From NCBI GenBank assembly GCA_025960445.1, contig JAICIT010000024.1:1-12553 (forward strand): a stretch of DNA of 12,553 nt, written 5' to 3'. The notes under the pieces were generated by a model. That model saw nothing but the letters and a program-made list of their open reading frames with translations. It did no database searches and was not told the origin of the DNA. Below are positions 1 to 6,374 of this stretch, piece after piece. Position 1 is the first letter of the stretch. Every line of letters begins with the position of its first letter. This DNA comes from Bradyrhizobium sp. (GTDB lineage: Bacteria; Pseudomonadota; Alphaproteobacteria; Rhizobiales; Xanthobacteraceae). The translations under genes and the position numbers were made by a program.

Positions 1-125
1 ATCAACAAGAGAGGCGTCAAAATGCACGACGCGACGCTAGCACACAGAATGTCGATCGCACGCCGAAAGCCGATATGCATCGGAAGGGACGGCCCGGAAA
101 GCCGGTCCGCGGTGCGCACGCTCAT
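1..125 (-). CDS. Initiating sugar-phosphate transferase (bacterial sugar transferase family), N-terminal fragment
   Basis: The minus strand reads open from an ATG at 123-125 to the left edge, giving 41 complete codons. The visible protein has a polar N-terminus, then FRRAIDILCASVASCILTPLLL at residues 20-41. A basic residue pair, then [IF]D, then a hydrophobic helix ending in TP/SP-L-L is how PF02397 sugar transferases (WcaJ, PglC, ExoY type) begin. These enzymes move a sugar-1-phosphate from an NDP-sugar to undecaprenyl phosphate at the inner membrane, the first step of glycan assembly. The ATG overlaps the aminotransferase stop codon (ATGA), so the two are translationally coupled. Catalytic residues lie outside the window. 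The short N-terminus suggests the small PglC/ExoY-like form rather than the long WcaJ type with four extra membrane segments. Family call is inferred from about 22 residues plus context. Confidence 0.7.
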   Translation of the reverse strand, partial: MSVRTADRLSGPSLPMHIGFRRAIDILCASVASCILTPLLL

Positions 126-1258
126 GCGATTGCCTCCGCCCGGGTCCGCGTAGCTAGTGCGCCGATAAGACAACTCACGACCAGTTCGACTTTATCGGGC
201 GTCATTTGAGGATGAAGCGGTAACGTGAGCTCCCGTTGGGCGAATGCCTCGGTTCGCGGCAAATGACAGTTTGGATAGAGATCATTGTAAAATGTCAGGC
301 GATGTACAGGGGGATAATGGATGGTGGTCTGAATACCGACCCTGCGGAGCCGATCTATTACGGCCTGTCGCCTGATTGCGGCGGGAAGGACCACCGGCAT
401 CAGATGGTGCGCCGATTGCCGCCAATTTGCGAATGGCACTATCACCGAACTGCAGAGCTCTGCAATGAGCTTGCGATAGTGCAGCGACAGACGTCCCCTG
501 ATGGCATTCCATTCGTTCAATCTCTTTAACTGTACTAGGCCAACGGCGGCTCGCAACTCGTCCATGCGGTAGTTGAATCCGAGTATCGTCACATCGTAAT
601 CCGGGCGACGACTTGTGAGGCGCTGGCGTGTGGTGCTTGTCATGCCATGAGACCGTGCTTGCCTGATCCTTTCCCTCAATGCACGGTTGCGTGCGATGAT
701 TGCGCCGCCCTCCGCGGTGGTCATGTTCTTGTTGCCATAGAAGCTGAATGCCGCCGCCTCTCCAAACGTCCCGGCCAGGGGCAGCCCCGGCGCATGCGCG
801 GCGTCCTCGATCAAGAGTAACCGCTTCCTGCGAGCAAAAGCCTGCCAGGCCTCGCGATCCGCTAGATAGCCGCCAAAATGAACAATGATCACGGCTTTGG
901 TTCTTGCCGTACACTTGGCTTCGGCCTCTTCCAGCGACATTAAAGGAAGTGCTAGCGAGTCAATATCGACGAAGACCGGTCGTGCGCCTACGTACAGAAC
1001 GCTGTTGGCGGTGGCGACGAAGGTTAAGGACGGAACAAGAACTTCATCGCCCGGCCCGATGCCGAGCGCATGCAAGATGAGATGGAGGGCGGCAGTGCAG
1101 GAGCCGACGGCCACCGAATCCTCGGCGTCATGCAGCCGAGCGAACGATTGCTCCAATTCACGAACTCGCTCTCCCATGGTAATCCAGCCGCCGTCGATTA
1201 CGGCGTCCAAGGCTATCTTTTCTTCTGGCCCCAAAACTGGCTCTGATACCAATAGCAT
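122..1258 (-). CDS. DegT/DnrJ/EryC1/StrS-family PLP-dependent sugar aminotransferase
   Basis: A 378-residue protein of normal length for this fold-type I family, which transfers an amino group (usually from glutamate) to a keto group of an NDP-sugar in the cytoplasm. Visible features: the N-terminal GGWITMGERVRELE (23-36), the GSCTAALHL cofactor phosphate region (52-60), DEVLVPSLTFVATANSV (71-87), IEDAAHAPG (150-158) whose Asp152 should pair with the pyridine nitrogen, FSFYGNKNMTTAEGG (171-185) with Lys177 as the Schiff-base lysine, and GFNYRMDELRAAVG (227-240). All catalytic positions are intact. The ATG at 1258 has only a weak AAGACAAG-like ribosome site, 18 bp after the nucleotidyltransferase stop; its own stop overlaps the next start. 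The exact sugar cannot be read from sequence, and no partner 4,6-dehydratase is in view, so the keto-sugar must come from elsewhere. A few family members are dehydratases, but those lack this lysine. Confidence 0.93.
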   Translation of the reverse strand: MLLVSEPVLGPEEKIALDAVIDGGWITMGERVRELEQSFARLHDAEDSVAVGSCTAALHLILHALGIGPGDEVLVPSLTFVATANSVLYVGARPVFVDIDSLALPLMSLEEAEAKCTARTKAVIIVHFGGYLADREAWQAFARRKRLLLIEDAAHAPGLPLAGTFGEAAAFSFYGNKNMTTAEGGAIIARNRALRERIRQARSHGMTSTTRQRLTSRRPDYDVTILGFNYRMDELRAAVGLVQLKRLNEWNAIRGRLSLHYRKLIAELCSSVIVPFANWRQSAHHLMPVVLPAAIRRQAVIDRLRRVGIQTTIHYPPVHRLTFYNDLYPNCHLPRTEAFAQRELTLPLHPQMTPDKVELVVSCLIGALATRTRAEAIA

Positions 1259-1276
1259 CTGCTTGTCTTGACCGGT

Positions 1277-2026
1277 TTATGCCAAAGCGACCGTCGGGAG
1301 ATGCCGTTCAGGCTGCGTGCTAGCCGCAAATACGGCCGACTGCTCGTCCCATGCGACATCCTGAGCTTTGAGGAAGTCCTCTGCGCGGCCGATGTCGAGC
1401 CACATGCCGCTGTGTTTGAAGACGTTGATACATGCGCCCTCCTCCAGCATCTGGAACATCAAATCGTCAAAGCCAAATGGAATGCCCGATGGAATGCGGT
1501 CGAGTACCGCCGGATCCATAAGGTAAATACCCATGCTGACAAGATGCGACACCTCAGGTTTTTCTCGGAATTCTGTTACACGTCCCGCCCTTTCATCGAT
1601 CACGCCGAAGTCCATCTTCATAGCCCGCGTGGCCGTGGCGATCGTAAGAATGCTCTGATGACCGCGATGATAGTGCACGAATTGGTTCAGGCTAAGATCA
1701 GTGAGCACGTCGCCGTTAAGTACTAGGAACGGCGCATCCAGATGCTCGCGCAGGAGTGACAATGGGCCCATCGTTCCGAGCGGTTCTAGCTCCTGCGTAT
1801 AATTGAGCCGCATGTTCCACTGACTGCCGTCGCCGCAGACGCTACGAATGAGGTGACCCAGGTATCCGGTGGTGATGAAAACCTCTTTAATCCCGTTCCG
1901 TCTGAGCCATTTGAGCAAAAGCTCCAGCACCGGCCGCGATCCGATCGGCAGAAGTGGTTTAGGCAAGATTGATGTATGCGGGCGCAAACGCATGCCCTTT
2001 CCGCCGCATTGGATGACAGCTTTCAT
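1277..2026 (-). CDS. Sugar-1-phosphate nucleotidyltransferase (NDP-sugar pyrophosphorylase)
   Basis: A 249-residue protein that should join a sugar-1-phosphate to a nucleoside triphosphate, giving an NDP-sugar and pyrophosphate. It has the NTP_transferase fold: MKAVIQCGGKGMRLRPHTSI at the N-terminus (signature G-G-x-G-x-R-L, residues 8-14), PKPLLPIGSRPVLE (22-35), EPLGTMGPL (81-89), the metal-binding NGD (104-106), a REKP element (154-157) and a DIGRAEDF close (211-218). It is a single-domain short form without a left-handed beta-helix, like RfbF/RmlA-type and many Man/Glc-1-P enzymes; substrate and nucleotide are not determined. The frame extends upstream to a GTG at 2056, but the ATG at 2026 is preferred because it begins the conserved strand MKAVIQCGG and is preceded by GGGAGGATCAA, a strong ribosome site. 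It is the first gene of the leftward operon. Confidence 0.92.
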   Translation of the reverse strand: MKAVIQCGGKGMRLRPHTSILPKPLLPIGSRPVLELLLKWLRRNGIKEVFITTGYLGHLIRSVCGDGSQWNMRLNYTQELEPLGTMGPLSLLREHLDAPFLVLNGDVLTDLSLNQFVHYHRGHQSILTIATATRAMKMDFGVIDERAGRVTEFREKPEVSHLVSMGIYLMDPAVLDRIPSGIPFGFDDLMFQMLEEGACINVFKHSGMWLDIGRAEDFLKAQDVAWDEQSAVFAASTQPERHLPTVALA

Positions 2027-2041
2027 TTGATCCTCCCGATG
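2016..2041 (-). promoter_or_regulatory. Ribosome binding site deciding the nucleotidyltransferase start
   Basis: On the minus strand the sequence just before the ATG (2024-2026) reads GGGAGGATCAA, giving a GGAGG core about six bases from the start codon. This supports 2026 over the upstream in-frame GTG at 2056, which has no such site. Confidence 0.7.
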
Positions 2042-2244
2042 GCTCGATATTTGCACACCTCAAGCCCGCTGCTCGTTAATCTGATCCAAGACCGCGATCG
2101 ACTTAGGCGAGATTCACAAAGCGCTCGTGCAAAGAGAGATACAAACCTGTCTGAATGGCGCCTCGGCATGTGTCACCTTGGGGGCCCTGAGGGAGGGAGT
2201 TTATCGGTGCAAGCGTCACGCTGAATGACTAAACCGGCTTATGA

Positions 2245-2260
2245 TCTAAAATCGTTTAGA
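2245..2260. repeat. Inverted repeat TCTAAA-N4-TTTAGA, candidate operator
   Basis: The sequence TCTAAAATCGTTTAGA has two perfect 6-bp arms around a 4-bp centre. It sits about 220 bp upstream of the nucleotidyltransferase start and about 300 bp upstream of the beta-propeller start, in AT-rich DNA that stands out from its surroundings. The form fits a dimeric regulator site, but no named regulator can be assigned. Confidence 0.35.
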
Positions 2261-2444
2261 GGCCACGTCGCTATTGATGACTGCCCTAAAGTAGTAGGCG
2301 TCCATTTGACCGAATGAAGGTGGTCGCCGTCGCACGATCTATGCCTGGGCCGGTGGCCACAACCGCCCCGGTTGGCGTGACAGCAGCTGATTGCGCATGC
2401 TGACATGTCGATGCGTGAGATCGACGTAGGTCCGCCACCCGGGT

Positions 2445-2460
2445 TATCTCGCGCGATATA
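2445..2460. repeat. Imperfect 16-bp palindrome TATCTCGCGCGATATA
   Basis: An 8-bp perfect core, TCGCGCGA (2449-2456), is flanked by TATC and TATA; only one of the eight symmetric pairs mismatches (C2448 against T2457). It lies about 40-100 bp upstream of the possible starts of the beta-propeller gene, where a promoter would be expected. It could be an operator overlapping a GATATA -10 element, but no matching -35 is visible. Confidence 0.3.
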
Positions 2461-2540
2461 CCCCTTTTATGCACAAGAGCCGCTGCACGCGTTGTGATAA
2501 TGATGCGGCGGTGCTTGCGAGTTCTGGTTCGGCGAGAAGT

Positions 2541-2559
2541 AGGAGGGATCCTGGCGTTG
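2541..2559 (+). promoter_or_regulatory. Strong Shine-Dalgarno AGGAGGG before a TTG start
   Basis: AGGAGGG at 2541-2547 is the best ribosome site near the 5' end of the beta-propeller frame. It lies nine bases before an in-frame TTG at 2557-2559. The GTG (2494) and ATG (2500, 2503) codons upstream have no comparable site. Confidence 0.5.
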
Positions 2560-3870
2560 AGCTCGACTCCTTTCCTGCAACGGAGGCTACGATCTTCCGC
2601 TGCCGCTCTTTCTGGCACATTGGGCGCGGCAGTTGCGAAGGCGAGGAGCGCTCTTTGCGCAACGTCACTGCTGGCCGCGTCCGGTTTTGGCGCGCTGGCA
2701 TTTGACCAACTGGCGACAACTCCGATCGTTGTCGCACCACCGATGCCTCGCCCCGATTATCTTAAGGCGGTGACCGACCCGCTCCTTGGCACGGGTTTGG
2801 TCCGTATCACGAAACCAGGGCAGCTGCTTGCTCCAGGTATTGCCTGCCAGCCAGCCTATTGTCGGCACCGGTACTCAAGCACGCAGGCGTGGAACGCCGA
2901 TCAGAGCCTGTTGGCGATCAATGACGGCTGTGATGGGATCTGCTTTCTGGACGGCAGAAGTTACGAACCGGCCTTTCATCGCCGCACAGGCGATGACTGC
3001 AAGTGGCACCCGAGCGATCCTGTGCTGATGATCTGCATATCCCGTCGCGAGATCTATAAGTGGGCGCCGCGGAGCAACGCGACGGCAGTCGTCTATGCTC
3101 CTGCCGATTATGCCAACATCCAGTTCGGACCTAACAAGGGAAATTTGTCGCGTGACGGCAATCGGCTAGCAGTGGTTGCTACGAACGCCGCTGGCGTGCT
3201 CGTGGCCTTCGCCTATGATCTTTCAACAAGGAAGAAGTACCCCGATATCAATCTTGGCAAGCTCCCCGGTACCCACGCATACTGCGGTATCTCGCCCTCC
3301 GGACGTTACGTTTACTGCTTCCACAGAATGGATGACGGCACCGAGGTCACGTACATCTTCACTCTCGACGGAGCTCAGGTCCAGCACTGGACTGAGCATC
3401 ACCGCCCTGGTCATGGCGATATGGCGATCGATGAGGACGGCAGCGATGTCTATGTGGGCATCAGCAAGGCCGATCCTGACAAGTGGCATGTCATTAAGCG
3501 TCGGCTTGCAGATGGTAAGGTCACTGATCTGGCGCCGGCCGGCTACGGCACTCACGTCTCCACGCGAAATGTCAACCGGCCAGGCTGGGCCTTCGTGAGC
3601 TACGAAGGAAGCTATTCCAAGCTGCTCGGGAGCCCGGGTTATGCACCATTCTACCAAGAAGTTGTCGCGCTCCGGATCGACGGCAGTGGCGAGGTCCGGC
3701 GCATCGCGCTGACACGCAATGCCAAGAGCGACTATTATAGTGAGACCCACGCTTCGCCCTCCCCTGACGCTTCGCAAGTGATTTGGTCCAGCAACTGGGG
3801 CGAGCCCGGGGGACCGGTTGCGGACTACGTCACTCGGCTGTCGTGGCCTCGATCATCGACCATGGAATGA
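2557..3870 (+). CDS. Probably exported beta-propeller (WD40/TolB-like) protein of unknown function
   Basis: From the TTG at 2557 the protein has 437 residues. The N-terminus has several Arg/Lys, then a hydrophobic stretch ending ATSLLAASGFGALA before FDQ, consistent with a signal peptide cut near residue 48. Next comes DYLKAVTDPLLGTGLVRIT, an entry element I associate with propeller proteins, then repeated blade-like units: an SxD/SPSG/SPD turn followed by a hydrophobic strand (AWNADQSLLAIND, CKWHPSDPVLMIC, NLSRDGNRLAVVA, GISPSGRYVYCF, AIDEDGSDVYVGI, SPSPDASQVIWSSNWG). Many cysteines in the first half (AC..YC, GCDGIC, DDC) suggest disulfides. Oligogalacturonate lyase has a similar propeller, so glycan binding or cleavage is possible but unproven. 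No PEP-CTERM tail is present. The start is uncertain: GTG 2494, ATG 2500/2503 and TTG 2620 are alternatives; 2557 is chosen for its AGGAGGG. It converges on the FemAB-like gene 37 bp away. Confidence 0.75.
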   Translation: MSSTPFLQRRLRSSAAALSGTLGAAVAKARSALCATSLLAASGFGALAFDQLATTPIVVAPPMPRPDYLKAVTDPLLGTGLVRITKPGQLLAPGIACQPAYCRHRYSSTQAWNADQSLLAINDGCDGICFLDGRSYEPAFHRRTGDDCKWHPSDPVLMICISRREIYKWAPRSNATAVVYAPADYANIQFGPNKGNLSRDGNRLAVVATNAAGVLVAFAYDLSTRKKYPDINLGKLPGTHAYCGISPSGRYVYCFHRMDDGTEVTYIFTLDGAQVQHWTEHHRPGHGDMAIDEDGSDVYVGISKADPDKWHVIKRRLADGKVTDLAPAGYGTHVSTRNVNRPGWAFVSYEGSYSKLLGSPGYAPFYQEVVALRIDGSGEVRRIALTRNAKSDYYSETHASPSPDASQVIWSSNWGEPGGPVADYVTRLSWPRSSTME

Positions 3871-3907
3871 AGTCTCACGGCGACGCAGCCACACAAGAAG
3901 GCCATCG

Positions 3908-4954
3908 CTACGGAATATTCCGGACGATCCACGGCCCTAAGCGATTTGCGAGTGGCAACGGCATCTTTTTCCAGCAACGGACGGCGAGCGCATATTTCGG
4001 ATTGTTGGCGCTAAATTCCGGTAGCTCGCTTCCGGAGGCCAGCCAATAATACCAGAATAACGAGCGCACCTCGGGGTTCCATTGCATTTTGAACCGAAAC
4101 GTCCCGCCATCGATCGAACACCGGCCCAGGTTCAATTCACGGACACCGGACCTGCAGGCCCACTGAATGGCATTCCAGTACAAATATTCGTTCATAAAAA
4201 ACGAGGACTGCGAGTAATCTGAGCAGATCCAGGGGAGCTCTACCCTTTCACCACGACGCACGGCAATTGCTCCCGCCGCTGGCTGTCCTTTCCGGCGCAC
4301 CATCAGCAGCGTCGCATCGTTGGCGAACTGGAGAATGTTCTGAAAGAAAGCTCGGCCGTAAACCGGCGTACCTAGATCGCGCATATTCAGGCCGAACACG
4401 CGATAGAAGTCGTCGAGCTCCTCGGCCGCTCCCACCGAAAACGTAGCCCCGGATCTCTCGGCCTTGCGCACCTTACCCCGCAGGCGAGAACTCAAACCGG
4501 CCCAGTGCGTGCCAGCATCGGCGTCTAGCGGAATGACGAGCGCGGCTTTGTGCTGCCGCAGCTTCCATCCCGCCTCTGTACATTTCCCCGTGGCGAACGC
4601 CTGCCGCAGCTCGATATGATGCGCTCCTCTCTTTGTTGCCAGGTCTGCGGCGGCCGTCGCCAGCGCCGCCTCGTACTCCGGCCCGTCGGCCAGAATGCCG
4701 CCATAGTCGAGAAACGGCAGCGACACAAAGGAATGCCCAAACAGCGAGCTTTTTAGCTCGATCAACGGTAGGACCCCTCGCGTCTCGGCTTCGTCCTGCG
4801 CCATCAAATACCAGCTTCGATGGCCGAACGCGGGCAGCAGGACGTCCCGCCACTCCAGCCCGTGGTACAGGGAAGCGAGTGGCGCGCTCTTTACGTAGGT
4901 CTGCCACGCTGCCTCGCGCCCCGCCTCCTCCAATTCGACGATTTCAATGTTCAT
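3908..4954 (-). CDS. FemAB-like GNAT-fold acyl/aminoacyltransferase, XrtA/PEP-CTERM-associated type
   Basis: A 348-residue cytoplasmic protein with the paired acyltransferase layout of FemAB/GNAT_6 proteins. Diagnostic segments are SLYHGLEWRDVL (28-39), SLPFLDYGGILAD (78-90), LSSRLRGKVRKAERSG (154-169), FGLNMRDLGTPVYGRAFFQNIL (187-208), FFMNEYLYWNAIQWACRSG (252-270) and LNLGRCSIDGGTFRFKMQWN (275-293). The MRDLGTPVY and LGR-S-x-x-GT-RFK-QW elements match what I know as the FemAB-related protein of XrtA/PEP-CTERM loci. These probably attach an acyl or aminoacyl group to a polysaccharide precursor; donor and acceptor are unknown. The ATG at 4954 is almost forced, because an in-frame TAA lies four codons upstream. 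Its ribosome site is very weak (CATCATCATCAC just before the start), suggesting low expression. It stands alone, transcribed toward the beta-propeller gene and divergent from the deacetylase operon. Confidence 0.88.
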   Translation of the reverse strand: MNIEIVELEEAGREAAWQTYVKSAPLASLYHGLEWRDVLLPAFGHRSWYLMAQDEAETRGVLPLIELKSSLFGHSFVSLPFLDYGGILADGPEYEAALATAAADLATKRGAHHIELRQAFATGKCTEAGWKLRQHKAALVIPLDADAGTHWAGLSSRLRGKVRKAERSGATFSVGAAEELDDFYRVFGLNMRDLGTPVYGRAFFQNILQFANDATLLMVRRKGQPAAGAIAVRRGERVELPWICSDYSQSSFFMNEYLYWNAIQWACRSGVRELNLGRCSIDGGTFRFKMQWNPEVRSLFWYYWLASGSELPEFSANNPKYALAVRCWKKMPLPLANRLGPWIVRNIP

Positions 4955-5416
4955 GTGATGATGATGTTACGTCGAATTGTTCCGACATTTTGCCCCAGGC
5001 GGCTCGTAACTCGGTCGCGACCACCTTCGTTCGACTTCTCGCGCTTCGCACAAAAGCTTACGCTCGCTCGCGTTCTTCATGCCTGACGAAGCCGGATTAC
5101 CACCCAATAGTCGGTACACTGCGTCAGTAAATTACGCGGCGCGCGATCCGTCGCAAGGTTCAGTAGAACTTGCGCCAACGAACGAAATCGGCGAGCGCGT
5201 CGGCTGCATACCCCAATTGGGTATACTCCGTCATACACGCACGCATCTTGGTCCGCTGTGATACTTCTTTCTCAGCCGCCTACCGAGACATTTCTCTTTT
5301 TCTCGGACCCCTGAAGCGAAGCCAGCTATGATTTTTTCGGTCGACCCATTCCAAAATCTCAGCGCCGTCGCAAGTTGCGCAGGAGCGGTTCACCAGCTCT
5401 TGCAAGGGATGCGGCG
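4955..5416. other. Divergent intergenic region upstream of the EPS operon
   Basis: This spacer lies between the FemAB-like gene (leftward) and the deacetylase (rightward). No open frame in it looks like a gene. It carries the imperfect palindrome and TATACT listed separately, a second possible -10 (TATGAT, 5327-5332) and a CCGAGA...TCTCGG inverted repeat (5283-5288 and 5301-5306, 12-base pyrimidine-rich loop). The operon promoter most likely lies here, leaving a 5' leader of about 80-190 bases depending on which hexamer is used. Confidence 0.5.
5209..5227 (+). promoter_or_regulatory. Palindrome ATACCCCAATTGGGTAT overlapping a TATACT -10-like hexamer
   Basis: The core CCCAATTGGG is a perfect 10-bp palindrome. 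The outer ATAC/GTAT arms also match, but with one extra C on the left. TATACT at 5222-5227, reading right, differs from TATAAT at one position and overlaps the right arm. The matching -35 position (about 5199-5204) is poor, as in an activator-dependent promoter. The layout roughly resembles TACC-type inverted heptamers bound by NarL/LuxR-family response regulators. That link is inference only. Confidence 0.4.
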
Positions 5417-6319
5417 ATGGCGAGGATGATCACCAAACATCCGGGTTCCGGCAAGGCTGCACTATCGATTGACGTCGAGGACTGGTTCCATGCCGCCAAC
5501 GTGAGCGCTGTAATCGCGCGCGAGGCATGGGACCGATGTGAGCTGCGGGTCGAGCGCAACACGACGCGAATGTTGGAAATTCTCGAGGCTTGCAATGCCC
5601 GTGCAACCTTCTTTGTGCTTGGCTGGGTGGCCGAAAAGTGTCCGCACCTTGTGCGCGCAATCGCCGCCGCAGGTCACGAGGTCGCATCGCACGGTTATGG
5701 TCACGAGCTTGTCTACTCGCTTCGGCCTAGCGAGTTCCGGTCAGACGTACTTCGCTCCAAGCAATACCTTGAAGACCTAACTGGCAGGCCGGTCCGGGGA
5801 TACCGCGCCCCTTGTTTCTCCATCACCGAATGGGCAATCCCGATCCTGCACGACGTGGGCTTTGATTACGATTCTTCTTTTGTGCCAACCCTCGCGCATG
5901 ATCGCTATGGACAGTTGGACGGGATGGATGCGGGCAGCCCGGTCGTCTTGCTCCGCGATGGTTTTTACGAAGTCTGTATTTCGTGTATTCGGCTGGGCAA
6001 GCGCGGAATCCCTTGGGGCGGTGGCGGCTACTTCCGCCTTACTCCCTATCTGATGTGGCTGCGGGGCGTGCGCAGGATTCTGCGCTCGGAGACCCCCTAC
6101 ATTTTTTACATCCACCCGTGGGAGATCGATGCGGGTCAGCCCCGTGTGACCGGGATCAAGGCGACAAATCAATTTCGGCAACGCGTCAACCTTCAACGAT
6201 GTGAAGGGCGCTTTGCCGCCCTTGTTGGGGCGTTCCACTGGATTCCGCTTTGCGATCTGATCGACGGCTTCAACGCCGGCCGTGACTGCCCGCAATTCCA
6301 GTCCGCACCGACGGGATGA
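5417..6319 (+). CDS. Polysaccharide deacetylase, NodB domain plus DUF3473 (XrtA-associated type)
   Basis: A 300-residue carbohydrate esterase family 4 protein that should remove N- or O-acetyl groups from the polysaccharide or its precursor. The metal-dependent active site is complete: SIDVEDWF (17-24, catalytic Asp19 and metal Asp22), SHGYGH (91-96, metal His92 and His96), GYRAPCFSI (128-136), FDYDSS (149-154) and IHPWEID (232-238, His233). The C-terminal GGGGYFRLTPY and the HPWEID region mark the DUF3473 extension of the EPS/XrtA-linked subfamily. No signal peptide is visible, so it may act in the cytoplasm or leave by an unknown route. The frame opens at a TTG (5375), but ATG 5417 is preferred: AAGGGA lies seven bases upstream and the domain begins soon after. 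ATG 5426 is also possible. It is the first gene of the rightward operon. Confidence 0.93.
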   Translation: MARMITKHPGSGKAALSIDVEDWFHAANVSAVIAREAWDRCELRVERNTTRMLEILEACNARATFFVLGWVAEKCPHLVRAIAAAGHEVASHGYGHELVYSLRPSEFRSDVLRSKQYLEDLTGRPVRGYRAPCFSITEWAIPILHDVGFDYDSSFVPTLAHDRYGQLDGMDAGSPVVLLRDGFYEVCISCIRLGKRGIPWGGGGYFRLTPYLMWLRGVRRILRSETPYIFYIHPWEIDAGQPRVTGIKATNQFRQRVNLQRCEGRFAALVGAFHWIPLCDLIDGFNAGRDCPQFQSAPTG

Positions 6320-6374
6320 GGTGGCAAGCAGCTTGTATGCCGCTCATCAGGATGGGCGTAATGAGGATACTGAC

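Larger units (their letters stand above)
2057..2499. other. Divergent intergenic region with no convincing gene
   Basis: This spacer separates the leftward nucleotide-sugar operon from the rightward beta-propeller gene, so it should hold two outward-facing promoters. Short open frames cross it on both strands, but none has a ribosome site or a recognisable protein. I see two inverted repeats (2245-2260 and 2445-2460, listed separately) and no clean -35/-10 pair in either direction. A TTGACC at 2306-2311 has no matching -10 at 16-18 bp. Confidence 0.5.

Noticed and set aside
282..914. 210-codon open frame on the minus strand in another frame of the aminotransferase gene
   Set aside because: It lies wholly inside the well-supported aminotransferase, on the same strand but out of frame; the translation has no recognisable motif and no ribosome site.
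2372..2394. TTGGC...TTGC resembling a sigma-54 promoter
   Set aside because: The GG and GC elements are about 17 bases apart rather than the required 10.
3223..3777. 184-codon open frame antisense to the beta-propeller gene
   Set aside because: No motif, no ribosome site, and it contradicts the repeat pattern of the plus-strand protein.
3820..3870. PEP-CTERM or similar sorting tail on the beta-propeller protein
   Set aside because: The C-terminus (VTRLSWPRSSTME) has no PEP motif, hydrophobic helix or basic end.
5283..5306. CCGAGA...TCTCGG hairpin with T-rich tract as an intrinsic terminator
   Set aside because: The T-rich tract is in the loop, not after the stem, the stem is only 6 bp, and no gene ends nearby in that direction.
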